Positions 43,278-51,981 of a DNA stretch of 64,000 bases are shown here, piece by piece. The translations under genes and the position numbers were made by a program. The notes under the pieces were generated by a model. That model was not told the DNA's origin, ran no database searches, and saw only the letters and a list, made by a program, of their open reading frames with translations. The stretch spans positions 1-64,000 of the forward strand of contig CAJUIP010000021.1 of NCBI GenBank assembly GCA_910586315.1, given 5' to 3'. This DNA comes from an uncultured Lachnospiraceae bacterium (GTDB lineage Bacteria; Bacillota; Clostridia; Lachnospirales; Lachnospiraceae). Position 1 is the first letter of the stretch; every line of letters starts with the position of its first letter.

Positions 43278-45830
43278 GTGATATTTTCCAGTCATGCGGT
43301 GGAAGCCGCAGAGATAAAATTTAACGGGCTGCTTTTAAAGGCGGGAGAGGAGAAGAGAAGCGAGATCCTCTCCCGTCTCTCGGAAGCGGAAAAAAATGTG
43401 TCTCCGGACGTGATGTTCGCGATCCGGTGGATGTATGCCAACAGCCCCTTAAGCGATATGGCAAACTATGATTTTGGTATGATTCAGTCGTGTGCGGAGC
43501 ACGGCGTGTTCTTAAGAGAAAACTCTCCCTTTGCCAGGGAGATTCCGGAGGACATTTTCTTAAACTATGTGCTCCATATCCGTGTAAACGAGGAGGAGCT
43601 CTGCGACTGCCGCCAGTTTTTCTACGGGCTTCTTAAGGACAGAGTGAACGGCCTTTCGATGCACGACGCGGTTATTGAGACAAATTACTGGAATGCGGAA
43701 AAAGTGATGTACCAGGCTACCGACGGGCGGACGATTTCCGCTCTGGGAGCGTTTTATTCGGCATACGGCCGCTGCGGCGAGGAGTCGGCGTTCGGCGTGA
43801 ATGTGTACCGGGCCATCGGAATCCCGGCGCGTCAGATTTACACGCCCCGCTGGGCCCATTGTGACGACAATCACGCCTGGGTGGAGGTCTGGTGCGACGG
43901 CGCGTGGCATTTCCTCGGGGCCTGCGAGCCGGAGGAGGTCTTAAATAAGGGGTGGTTTACCAACGCCGCCAGCCGGGCGATGTTGATTCACAGCCGCTGT
44001 TTTGGAGAACCCGCAAAGGACGAGGAAGTCATCTCAAAGGTGGGGATGGCGTCATTCCTCAACAACTTAAAGCTTTACGCGGTGACAAAAAAGCTTACCG
44101 TCCATGTGACAGACGAAAATCATAATCCCGTCGAGGGCGCCGAGGTGGGCTTTGGGATCCTCAACTATTCGAATATTTTCGACGCGGCCATCATGAAGAC
44201 GGACAAGGACGGGCGCTGCAAAATCACCTGCGGCCTGGGCTCTATCAATGTCCATGTAAAAAAGGACGGCGTGTTCTGCGAGAAGATGGTCTATACGCCG
44301 GATGTGGATACGGTTGAGATGGTTTTAAAGAGCGAGCCGGTTTCCCTCGATGTCTGGGAGAATTTCGTCTCCACGGCCCCGAAGGACCAGATCGTAAACG
44401 GCGCAAAACCGACGGAAGAGCAGAAGGAGCTGTGCCTGAAAAAGACAGGCGCCGCCAACGCAAAGCGGGAAGCCCGCGTGACTAAAATGTTTGACGAAGC
44501 CAGGGCGAAAGAGGTCGTTAAAACGTACGGCTACAGTGAGGAAATTTATGCTCTGCTTCATGAGAGCAGAAGCAACGGGAACCGGCTGCTTGCGTTCTTA
44601 GAAGATGAGAGGTTTTCTCCGGCAGCGAAGGAAAAACTGCTGCTTACACTTTCGAAGAAGGACCGGAGAGATGTGGACCCGGAGGTCCTCGTGGAGGCGT
44701 TAGAGTGCAGCGAGGGCTATAAGATGGAAGACGAGGAGCTCTTCTACCAGTATGTGGTATGCCCGCGGGCGCATTTAGAGCCCTTAAGGAAAAACCGCCG
44801 GTTTATTCTCTCATATTTTACAGAGGAAGAGAAGGAGAAGTTCCAAAACGACCCACAGAGCGTGTGGACATACATCAATGAGACCATCCATTTTGACCCG
44901 GAGATCGAATATGGACAGATTGTGACCGGGCCGGTGGGAGCGCTGACTGTGAAAAACGCCAGCGAGCTTTCCAGGAAGATTCTTTTTGTGGCCATTTGCC
45001 GTACGTTTGGAATCGCTTCCAGAATCAACCCGATGAACAAGATGGCGGAGTTTTACAGGGACGGCCGCTTTGTACCTGTGGAAGCTCTTGATCAGGGAGA
45101 CAGCACTATCGTCTTTGAGAAGGGAGACGGCGAGAACTGGCTGTATTATTCCGACTTTACCGTGGGACATCTGAGTAACGGAAGCTACGAGACCCTGGAT
45201 CTGATGAACGAGGCGTGGGATGAAAACCGTCTTTCCATCACCGTTCACGGCGGAGACTACCGGATTATCACCGATAACCGTCTGCCAAACGGAAACCTGT
45301 TCGCGGGTAAGTACCATTTCCATCTGGAATCCGGCAAAACAAAGGTCGTAAGGCTTCAGAAATATCAGGCGAACCTGGCCGACATGCTGGATAATTTTGC
45401 ACTGGATGAGTTTAAGGTACAGGACGAGAACGGAAATACGGTCCTGGGAAGCGAGCTCACGAAGAACAAGGCGATTCTTATGTGGCTTGAGCAGGGCAAG
45501 GAACCGACGGAGCACATCTTAAATGAGATGCTGGAGCAGGAGAAAGACTTTAAAGAAATTTCCTCGGACATTGTCTTTATAGTAAAGAACAGGGAAGCGC
45601 TGGAGAACGCCAAGCTTAAAAAGGTGCTTGATACCTTCGGGCGGATTCGCGTCTGCTTTGACAGCTTCGTGCCAAACGTTGAGACCCTGGCCCGGAGAAT
45701 GTATGTGGATCCCGATAAGCTGCCCCTGATTCTGGTGACGACAGGAACGTTAAACGCCGTGTATGCGTGCAGCGGGTATAATGTGGGAAGCGGGGATATG
45801 CTGGTGAAAATCTGCCGGAATATGAAGTAA
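43278..45830 (+). CDS. Large transglutaminase-fold protein with C-terminal thioredoxin-like region
   Basis: 850 residues from GTG 43278 behind AAGGAGA. No signal peptide, so cytoplasmic. The first papain-like core (about residues 155-220) has the catalytic Cys166 in AYGRCGEES and His199 in DDNHAWVEVW, but the third position reads LGACEPEE instead of the usual Asp. A beta-sandwich-like segment follows (about 265-350: KKLTVHVTDENHNPVEGAEV), then a second degenerate transglutaminase-like region (about 545-600: TGPVGALTVKNASELSRKILF) and a C-terminal thioredoxin-like stretch without CxxC. Probably a peptidase or amidase acting on an imported peptide; last gene of the operon. Confidence 0.78.
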   Translation: MIFSSHAVEAAEIKFNGLLLKAGEEKRSEILSRLSEAEKNVSPDVMFAIRWMYANSPLSDMANYDFGMIQSCAEHGVFLRENSPFAREIPEDIFLNYVLHIRVNEEELCDCRQFFYGLLKDRVNGLSMHDAVIETNYWNAEKVMYQATDGRTISALGAFYSAYGRCGEESAFGVNVYRAIGIPARQIYTPRWAHCDDNHAWVEVWCDGAWHFLGACEPEEVLNKGWFTNAASRAMLIHSRCFGEPAKDEEVISKVGMASFLNNLKLYAVTKKLTVHVTDENHNPVEGAEVGFGILNYSNIFDAAIMKTDKDGRCKITCGLGSINVHVKKDGVFCEKMVYTPDVDTVEMVLKSEPVSLDVWENFVSTAPKDQIVNGAKPTEEQKELCLKKTGAANAKREARVTKMFDEARAKEVVKTYGYSEEIYALLHESRSNGNRLLAFLEDERFSPAAKEKLLLTLSKKDRRDVDPEVLVEALECSEGYKMEDEELFYQYVVCPRAHLEPLRKNRRFILSYFTEEEKEKFQNDPQSVWTYINETIHFDPEIEYGQIVTGPVGALTVKNASELSRKILFVAICRTFGIASRINPMNKMAEFYRDGRFVPVEALDQGDSTIVFEKGDGENWLYYSDFTVGHLSNGSYETLDLMNEAWDENRLSITVHGGDYRIITDNRLPNGNLFAGKYHFHLESGKTKVVRLQKYQANLADMLDNFALDEFKVQDENGNTVLGSELTKNKAILMWLEQGKEPTEHILNEMLEQEKDFKEISSDIVFIVKNREALENAKLKKVLDTFGRIRVCFDSFVPNVETLARRMYVDPDKLPLILVTTGTLNAVYACSGYNVGSGDMLVKICRNMK

Positions 45831-45845
45831 ATGCACAGAGTGCAG

Positions 45846-45924
45846 AAGCGTGCAAAAGCTGGTGTGCTGACGCGTTCACGAAAAAAAGCGTGTCAGCACA
45901 CCGGGCCTGCACGCTTTTTTCGTG
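45846..45924. terminator. Terminator with two alternative folds
   Basis: Fold one: GGTGTGCTGAC (45861-45871) with GTCAGCACACC (45892-45902), enclosed by AAGCGTGCA (45846-45854) with TGCACGCTT (45908-45916) and trailing T. Fold two: CACG-A7-GCGTG (45877-45892) with CACGC-T6-CGTG (45910-45924). They share bases and exclude each other. It separates the operon from the convergent PHP gene and has A/T runs suited to both directions. Confidence 0.7.
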
Positions 45925-45945
45925 AATGTGAAACAATCCTTTTCG

Positions 45946-46575
45946 TTACAGAAGGGATTCCACAATTCGGTACCTGCCGTTTTCATAAACTGCCGGCTTA
46001 CAGAGTCCTTTCTTAAATACTTCGATAAACTGCTCCAGAGTGGTAACATACTCCGGAAGCCAAGTGGCATATACTCCCACCTTTTCCGGTACATGGCAGT
46101 CGCTGGAGCCGACGGCCTGAATTCCCAGTTTTGCCGCATATTCATAAGCTTTTTTATTGGCTTCATAGGAGGCGCTCCCGTTTAAGGCCTCAATCCCGTC
46201 AAGGCCCTGTACGGTTTTTAAGTTTTCTTCCAGTCCGCGTTTGTTGTTGCGGAAAGGATGGGCGCTGAAGCAGACACCGCCCTGAGCTTTTACCATATGG
46301 ATGAAGTCCTGGGCATCAATCCGCCTGTCCGGGTATGTTTCAATTCCAAAGGCCACAATATCGCCCTGGAGAGAGTAATACTCGATTCCCACGAAAATGG
46401 GAAAACCGGTTTCACGGGAATAGGCCTCGGCCGTTTCTTTCAGCCCCATGCTGTCATGGTCTGTAATACAGATGCCATCCAGACCTTTTTGCTTGGCAAT
46501 TTCCACGATTTCCTTCAGTGAAAGGAAGCTGTCTGTGGAGTACGTGCATTCGTGCATATGTGTATCAACGAACAT
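45946..46575 (-). CDS. PHP-domain phosphoesterase
   Basis: 209 residues. The PHP metal motifs are seen as DTHMH at the N-terminus, GICITDHDSM and FSAHPFRN, then SSDCHVPEKVG near the end, a full trinuclear-metal set. Small stand-alone members hydrolyse 3 prime,5 prime-nucleoside bisphosphates or related esters. The start at 46575 follows AGAGGT; the frame is open to 46683 but the added residues are hydrophobic and not family-like. It is divergent from the Fbp-type operon, with about 250 bases between starts. Confidence 0.85.
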   Translation of the reverse strand: MFVDTHMHECTYSTDSFLSLKEIVEIAKQKGLDGICITDHDSMGLKETAEAYSRETGFPIFVGIEYYSLQGDIVAFGIETYPDRRIDAQDFIHMVKAQGGVCFSAHPFRNNKRGLEENLKTVQGLDGIEALNGSASYEANKKAYEYAAKLGIQAVGSSDCHVPEKVGVYATWLPEYVTTLEQFIEVFKKGLCKPAVYENGRYRIVESLL

Positions 46576-46696
46576 ATCAAAGATACCTCTTTTCCGTATG
46601 TAAGTATATCTCATGGAAGAAGTATAACAAAAAAAAATTCCCTGTGCAAGAAAAGCCGTATTTAAAAATATAATAAATAACATTACTTAAATAGAT

Positions 46697-46733
46697 AAAA
46701 TCAATAGAAGGAGTCGCAGCGGCTATTGATTTT
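46697..46733. promoter_or_regulatory. 11-bp perfect inverted repeat over the fbp promoter
   Basis: AAAATCAATAG (46697-46707) and CTATTGATTTT (46723-46733), spaced by 15 bases. The right arm covers the -35 box at 46726-46731, so a bound protein should block RNA polymerase. The arms do not match a Fur box. Confidence 0.55.
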
Positions 46734-46753
46734 CAGCAAAATCGTGATAGAAT
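46726..46753 (+). promoter_or_regulatory. Sigma-A-type promoter of the Fbp-type operon
   Basis: TTGATT (46726-46731), 16-base spacer, TAGAAT (46748-46753), giving a leader of about 65 bases. Confidence 0.6.
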
Positions 46754-46824
46754 CATCTGTGGATTGTGTGGACCATTCTGGTACATACAATGCCGGGATA
46801 AATACATTTTTATGGAGGATTATT

Positions 46825-47967
46825 GTGAAAAAGAGACTTTTAGCAGGAATGATGGGAATTGGACTGGCTGCATCCCTGATGTTATCCGGATGTGGAAATT
46901 CTGGAAACGCGGAAACGGAGACGACGAAAGCGGCAGAAACCACAACGGCGGCCACGACTGCCGCAGCGGCGGAGACGACCCAGGCAGAAACTACAAAAGC
47001 AGAGACCACAAAGGCAGAGGAAGTTTCCTCCGAGCCTTTAAAGGTAATTGCCACCAGCGAAAACTATGTAAAGCTGTTTGATATTTTCACGGAGGAGAAA
47101 GGCATTGACGTTGAGCTTTTATCCATGTCTTCCGGCGAGGTTCTTTCTAAAGTAAAAGCGGAAGGCGGAACTCCCATGGCCGATTTATGGTTCGGAGGCG
47201 GAATTGATGCGTTCATGAGTGCCAAGGAAGATGGCCTTTTGGAGCAGGTAAACTTTGATGCGGCTGCCGATCTGGCTCCCGAGTATAAAGACGCTGACAA
47301 TTACTGGTTCTCCAAGGGCCTTACTGTGGTTGGCTTTCTGGTAAACAACGACATCCTTGAAGAGAAGAGCCTGGAAGCTCCGAAAAGCTGGGATGACTTA
47401 ACAAATCCGGCTTATAAGGGCGAGATATTAATGTCCAATCCAGCCATTTCCGGTACCAATTACGCCGTTGTAAACGCACTTCTTCAGGCTAAGGGCGAAG
47501 AGGAAGGCTGGAAATATTTTGAGGCGTTAAATGAAAACGTAGATTACTTCTCCAAGAGAGGAAAAGATCCCAGCGAAAAGTGTGTGGCAGGAGAGGTTGC
47601 AGTTGGCATTACGTATATTGACAACTCCATTTTGAAACTGGAAGAAGAGCAGAATGTAACAGTAATCTATCCGGAGGACGGTATTCCGTTTGTACCGGAG
47701 GGTGTTGCCGTATTTAAAAATGGCTCCAACGCAGAAGGCGCGAAGAAGTTTATCGAATGGCTGTACAGCAGCGATGAAAATTTAAAAACCCTGGCTGAGA
47801 TTGACGGAAAAGATACTGTAAAAGCAGTGAAGCCGAATTTACAGGGGGTTACGCTTACGTTTGATACAAGTACCATGATGGAAGAAGATCTCTCTCTGTT
47901 TGGAAGCAAAAGAGATGACATTCTGGAAAAATGGGATGCCATGGCGGGAGCAAAGGCAGAGCAGTAA
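46825..47967 (+). CDS. ABC transporter substrate-binding lipoprotein (FbpA/PhnS-like)
   Basis: 380 residues from GTG 46825 behind TGGAGG. The signal peptide ends in LSGC (about residues 20-23) and is followed by a Thr/Ala/Glu linker with ETTKAETTKAEE repeats. The binding domain (PMADLWFGGGIDAFMSAKEDGLL, WDDLTNPAYKGEILMSNP) is the iron(III)/2-aminoethylphosphonate/thiamine type. Conserved iron-coordinating Tyr pairs are not obvious, so the ligand is open. It overlaps the permease gene by one base. Confidence 0.85.
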   Translation: MKKRLLAGMMGIGLAASLMLSGCGNSGNAETETTKAAETTTAATTAAAAETTQAETTKAETTKAEEVSSEPLKVIATSENYVKLFDIFTEEKGIDVELLSMSSGEVLSKVKAEGGTPMADLWFGGGIDAFMSAKEDGLLEQVNFDAAADLAPEYKDADNYWFSKGLTVVGFLVNNDILEEKSLEAPKSWDDLTNPAYKGEILMSNPAISGTNYAVVNALLQAKGEEEGWKYFEALNENVDYFSKRGKDPSEKCVAGEVAVGITYIDNSILKLEEEQNVTVIYPEDGIPFVPEGVAVFKNGSNAEGAKKFIEWLYSSDENLKTLAEIDGKDTVKAVKPNLQGVTLTFDTSTMMEEDLSLFGSKRDDILEKWDAMAGAKAEQ

Positions 47968-49700
47968 TGAACAGGCGTTTAAACAAAAGGGTATTTCCTG
48001 CAAATACCCTTTTTTCTGATATTTTAGGAAGGGCTGCGGACTGGAGCATCCTGTTGTTTCTTATGGCAGCCTTGACGGTCTTTATTTTTTATCCGCTTTT
48101 TTGCCTGTCTTTAAAAAGCATTCTGATCGACGGCCGGCTTACTTTACAGGAATATGAAAATCTTTTTGCAAAGAATGCCGTACCTTTGAAGCACAGTCTT
48201 TTTACAGCGTCCCTCTCCGCAGTTTTTTCCACAATTCTGGGGATTTTAGTGGCCATGAAGCTTTCTGTGTCCAGGGGAAAGCGAAAGCTTTTTTACAGGG
48301 CAATTCTGCTGATGACTATGGTGTCTCCCCCGTTTATTTCTTCCCTCTTTTATATTCAGCTCTTTGGGAGGAGAGGCTGGATTACCTGGAGACTTCTGGG
48401 CCTGTCCATCAACCCCTACAATAAATGGGGAATCATCGCCATGCAGAGCATTCATTTTACATCCCTCAATGCGCTTTTCATGACAGGAATCATGGAAAAG
48501 CTGGATCACCGTATCATCCATGCGGCCAGGGATTTGGGAGCGTCCTCAACCGCCGCTTTTTTTCAGATCATCGTTCCCATGCTTAAGCCGGCCATGTGGG
48601 GATGCCTGATTCTTTCTTTTGTCCGTTCCCTTTCTGATTTCGGAACCCCCGCAGTCATTGGCGGACGTTACAGCACACTGGCTTCTGAAATTTATATGCA
48701 GCTCATTGGATACGCCAAAACAGAAAAAGCTGCCGCCATGAATATGCTGCTTTTCATCCCGGCAGTCCTCGCTTTTATTTCTTACCGTTTTTTAATGAAG
48801 CAGAGCGACAGGATGCTGGCATCCGAAAACGGAAGAACCGGGGGAGAGTTTCCAATCCGCTTTAAGGGGATTTTGAACCTTTTTATGAATCTTGGTGTCT
48901 GGCTGTTTTATGGTATGATGCTCTTACAGTATTTCTGCATTTTTATCACTGGATTTTTAAAATCAAGAAAGGGCGTGTACAGCTTTTCTCTCGAGCATGT
49001 GGAAAAGATTGCGGAATTCCACAAAAGCAGTATCTTGCGGAGTGTGGAGTATTCCTTTTTTGTGGCCATATTCGGAACTTTGTTCGGCCTTTTGCTTTCC
49101 TATTATCTGGAACGCAGAAAAGTCGCCGGAAAATGGGGATGGGACTTTTTGGCCTCCCTTCCTTACCTGCTGCCGGGAACCTGCTTCGGCCTCGGGTATA
49201 TCATGGCTTTTAACAGGGGACTTTTAAAACTGACAGGAACCGCTGCAATTATCGTTTTAAACATGGCCTTTAAACAGCTTCCGGCCATCACAAAGATTGG
49301 CAGCGCCTCCCTGGCGCAGATTCACAGACGATTGGAGGATGCTGCAAGAGATCTGGGCGCCGGCCGGCTTTCCGTAATCCGTGATGTGATTCTCCCGAAC
49401 CTGAAAACAGCTTTTGTCACGGGCTTTATCTACAATTTCGCCAGTTCCATGACAACGGCAGGAGCTGTCCTGTTTTTGATCAGCGCGCGTCATAAGGTGG
49501 CAGTGTATACACTGTTTGACGCAATTAATTCCGGGGAATACGGGGTGGCATCCCTGATTTCTTCTATTATTATTGTAATTACCATTGCCGTATCCGGCGG
49601 TGTTTCCCTCCTTTTTGCAGAGAGAGATGAGAAAGGTTCTGGAAGGAAAAGGAAGCAAATAGGAGGAAAGGAGAGAGTACATGTATCTGGAAATCAATGA
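47967..49700 (+). CDS. ABC transporter permease with two fused permease domains (FbpB-like)
   Basis: 577 residues, about 12 transmembrane helices in two halves, as in FbpB/SfuB. Each half has an EAA loop: HAARDLGASSTAAFFQIIVPMLKPA and EDAARDLGAGRLSVIRDVILPNLK. ATG 47967 shares one base with the preceding TAA; an upstream start at 47931 would overlap further. The fused layout is usual for iron, AEP or thiamine importers. Confidence 0.9.
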   Translation: MNRRLNKRVFPANTLFSDILGRAADWSILLFLMAALTVFIFYPLFCLSLKSILIDGRLTLQEYENLFAKNAVPLKHSLFTASLSAVFSTILGILVAMKLSVSRGKRKLFYRAILLMTMVSPPFISSLFYIQLFGRRGWITWRLLGLSINPYNKWGIIAMQSIHFTSLNALFMTGIMEKLDHRIIHAARDLGASSTAAFFQIIVPMLKPAMWGCLILSFVRSLSDFGTPAVIGGRYSTLASEIYMQLIGYAKTEKAAAMNMLLFIPAVLAFISYRFLMKQSDRMLASENGRTGGEFPIRFKGILNLFMNLGVWLFYGMMLLQYFCIFITGFLKSRKGVYSFSLEHVEKIAEFHKSSILRSVEYSFFVAIFGTLFGLLLSYYLERRKVAGKWGWDFLASLPYLLPGTCFGLGYIMAFNRGLLKLTGTAAIIVLNMAFKQLPAITKIGSASLAQIHRRLEDAARDLGAGRLSVIRDVILPNLKTAFVTGFIYNFASSMTTAGAVLFLISARHKVAVYTLFDAINSGEYGVASLISSIIIVITIAVSGGVSLLFAERDEKGSGRKRKQIGGKERVHVSGNQ

Positions 49701-50643
49701 TCTGAGTAAATCCTTCGGCCCAAAGACCGTCGTGAGCCATATGAACCTTTCCGTATCCGAGGGAACAATTCTTTGTCTTCTGGGATCGTCCGGCTGCGGA
49801 AAAACAACAACCCTACAGCTTCTCGGAGGCTTTTTAAAGGCGGACGAAGGCCGTATTCTTCTTGACGGGGAAGATATTACAGACATGGAGCCGGAGCGCC
49901 GTCCCGTTTCCACCGTATTCCAGTCCTACGCGCTGTTTCCCCATAAGACGGTTCTGGAAAATGTGATTTACGGGCTTAAGTTTCAAGGGATGAAAAAGAA
50001 GGAGGCTGTTTCCCGGGGCATGGAATATCTGGAGCTCGTGGGGCTTTCTGAATACGCCAATGCAAGAATACAGAAGATAAGCGGCGGGCAGCAACAGAGA
50101 GTAGCCCTGGCCAGGGCGCTGATCGTAAATCCTAAAATGGTGCTTCTGGATGAGCCTCTGTCCAATCTGGACGCAAAGCTGCGCGTAAGAATCCGGGAAG
50201 AGATCCGCCAGATACAGAAACGTTTTGGTATGACCATGATTTTTGTAACGCATGATCAGGAGGAGGCCATGGCCCTTGGGGATCAGATCGCGATTATGGA
50301 AGAGGGAAAAGTGATTCAGCACGGTTCTCCGGAGGAAATCTACCACCATCCCAACAGTCTTTTTGTCATGAATTTTCTCGGAAAGGCAAACAAATTTACT
50401 GACCAGGATGGAAGAGAGGTTTACGTCCGCCCGGAAGCCATGCGCTTTTCTGAGAACGGGCCTCTCCGGGGGAAAATCATAAAGAAAAGTTTTTTGGGGG
50501 CTTTAAACCAGTACGAGGTAGATACAGGAACCTTCCTTGTGACAGTTATGGAGGATTCCTGTCATGAGAGAAACGAGGGGGACTTGGTTCGCATCCAGAC
50601 AGACATGTCCAGAATCTGCCTGTTCGAATCTTCCGAATCATAA
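49681..50643 (+). CDS. ABC transporter ATPase (FbpC/PotA-like)
   Basis: 320 residues. Walker A GSSGCGKTT, Q-loop TVFQSYALFPHKT, signature ISGGQQQRVALARAL, Walker B MVLLDEPLSNLD and switch His in FVTHDQEEAMALGD. The C-terminal region (VYVRPEAMRFSENG) is a short TOBE domain. AGGAGG stands upstream and it overlaps the permease gene by 20 bases. Final gene of the three-gene importer. Confidence 0.92.
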   Translation: MYLEINDLSKSFGPKTVVSHMNLSVSEGTILCLLGSSGCGKTTTLQLLGGFLKADEGRILLDGEDITDMEPERRPVSTVFQSYALFPHKTVLENVIYGLKFQGMKKKEAVSRGMEYLELVGLSEYANARIQKISGGQQQRVALARALIVNPKMVLLDEPLSNLDAKLRVRIREEIRQIQKRFGMTMIFVTHDQEEAMALGDQIAIMEEGKVIQHGSPEEIYHHPNSLFVMNFLGKANKFTDQDGREVYVRPEAMRFSENGPLRGKIIKKSFLGALNQYEVDTGTFLVTVMEDSCHERNEGDLVRIQTDMSRICLFESSES

Positions 50644-50657
50644 CTGTTCAGACAAAC

Positions 50658-50752
50658 AGGGGCTGTCTCAAAATGTGTTTTTCATACAAGATACAGGCAC
50701 CTGTTTGAGAACAGGATCCCTTATTTTGATGAATTTTTTTGAAACAGCCCCT
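50658..50752. mobile_element. Short element with 16-bp terminal inverted repeats (MITE-like)
   Basis: Left end AGGGGCTGTCTCAAAA (50658-50673) matches the reverse complement of the right end, AGGGGCTGTTTCAAAA, at 15 of 16 positions. Inside is a small hairpin CCTGTT-TGAG-AACAGG (50700-50715). There is no coding capacity. Ends of this type are familiar from insertion sequences; a terminator for the Fbp-type operon is an alternative reading, as T-runs are present. Confidence 0.5.
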
Positions 50753-50782
50753 TGGTTTCACAAAAATATTTTTTACATACTT

Positions 50783-50814
50783 CTTATGTACTTCGTTCCT
50801 TATGTACTTCGTTC
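50783..50814. repeat. Perfect 16-bp tandem duplication
   Basis: CTTATGTACTTCGTTC occurs twice back to back (50783-50798, 50799-50814) between the MITE-like element and the lipoprotein gene; CTTCGT recurs partially just after. Confidence 0.85.
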
Positions 50815-50840
50815 TTCGTATCGCACTGCGCTTGTTTCCC

Positions 50841-51695
50841 TTAGTTGGAAGCACTGATGGAAACGATATGGGGATTTACGCCCTCATACCAGTAAAGATA
50901 GCCCTCCATGTCGATGACATCGCCCACTTTCAGCTCTTTCACCGCGTTATAGACATCGGTGGTGTTGTCACAGAGGTAGGACTCTACCAGGAAAGAGTAG
51001 GTCTCTCCGTTGTATGTAACGTTAAAGTACAGGTCATCGCCGTCGGTTCCGGAGCCGTCCCAGTTGTACAAAAATGCGGCTTCTTTGTCATCTGCACCTG
51101 CAGGAGCCACTGTCATGCCTTTAAAGGATACGAACTCGTTCTGATGGTTGATTAACTCCTCGGAGTTTAAAAGCTCTGTGACATCCAGGGCCTCCGCCAG
51201 GAAGGTGTCTCCGCCTTCTACGAATTCGAATGTACCGTCCATGATCTCAATTTCGCCGGACCACTCCGCTTTATACCCGGTAACCCGGATTTTTGTGCCG
51301 GGAAGCAGCTTTTCATAGTCTTCCTCAGAGCAGGCCATGTTGTAAACGAAGTAAGCGCCGTCTTTATCCTGTGTATACAGGGTTGCCTTATCCTCCCACC
51401 AGGACTGCTTGGCCTGTACATAGGTCTCAATGACTACCTGGGAATCCAGGTCCGCTGCCATGTACTCCTCGTAGCTCATCACTGCGCCGTCTGCTTCGGT
51501 GTTTGCCGCGCCTGTCTCTGCCGGTGCGGAAGTTTCCGCCGCTGTGGTCCCGGCAGCTGTAGTTTCGGCCGCCGTCGTCTCAGCCGCCGTGCTTCCGGCT
51601 GCAGAGACCGTTTCCCCGGCATCGCCGCCCTTTGCACATCCGGCCAGGGAAAGGGCCAGAGAGAGGGTCAGAGCCGTAATAACTGTTTTTCTCAT
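50841..51695 (-). CDS. Lipoprotein with OB-fold-like regions
   Basis: 284 residues. Signal peptide MRKTVITALTLSLALSLAGC with lipobox LAGC, then a linker of repeated Ala/Glu/Thr (about residues 30-65), then two similar beta-rich segments resembling OB folds: IRVTGYKAEWSGEIEIMDG and VIDMEGYLYWYEGVNPHIVS. I do not recognise a function; such proteins are common surface lipoproteins of Lachnospiraceae. ATG 51695 is chosen as GAGGAG lies eight bases upstream; GTG 51710 overlaps that ribosome site. A 59-bp repeat lies just upstream. Confidence 0.75.
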   Translation of the reverse strand: MRKTVITALTLSLALSLAGCAKGGDAGETVSAAGSTAAETTAAETTAAGTTAAETSAPAETGAANTEADGAVMSYEEYMAADLDSQVVIETYVQAKQSWWEDKATLYTQDKDGAYFVYNMACSEEDYEKLLPGTKIRVTGYKAEWSGEIEIMDGTFEFVEGGDTFLAEALDVTELLNSEELINHQNEFVSFKGMTVAPAGADDKEAAFLYNWDGSGTDGDDLYFNVTYNGETYSFLVESYLCDNTTDVYNAVKELKVGDVIDMEGYLYWYEGVNPHIVSISASN

Positions 51696-51732
51696 AATCA
51701 TTCTCCTCACTTTTTATGAAATATGTTCTGTA

Positions 51733-51791
51733 GAGCGTATTTGAGAATTCATTCCCATCATCTGGTGGAAAGCAATTTTCAAGCACGCTCT
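51733..51791. repeat. 59-bp dispersed palindromic repeat, copy 1
   Basis: Begins GAGCGTAT and ends GCACGCTCT, near-inverted ends, with CATCTGGTGGAAAG in the centre. By hand alignment it matches 56593-56651 at about 45 of 59 positions without gaps. Confidence 0.7.
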
Positions 51792-51884
51792 TATTATAGC
51801 GGAAAAATATTTAAAATCAATGATTTTTCTTCCTTTTTTTCCGTTCCTCTCCGGGAATGTGTTACTTTTCACAGGAGGGGGCAT

Positions 51885-51933
51885 CTTCTTGTCCGCCTCC
51901 AGCGGACAAGAAGCATCGGGCGTTCGCCCGATG
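51885..51933. terminator. Double hairpin between two reverse-strand genes
   Basis: CTTCTTGTCCGC (51885-51896) pairs perfectly with GCGGACAAGAAG (51902-51913), and CATCGGGC (51914-51921) with GCCCGATG (51926-51933). The first arm resembles the element at 1279-1307 and the second that at 3806. Probably a repeat used as a terminator after the sugar-binding-protein gene. Confidence 0.6.
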
Positions 51934-51981
51934 TGGAAAAACGGATAAAATCAGTCTTACAAGCAAGCTTGATGCCTGTTT

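Noticed and set aside
47931..47966. Longer FbpB-like start overlapping the binding-protein gene
   Set aside because: The added residues are read out of frame from the binding-protein gene; ATG 47967 directly at its stop is more credible.
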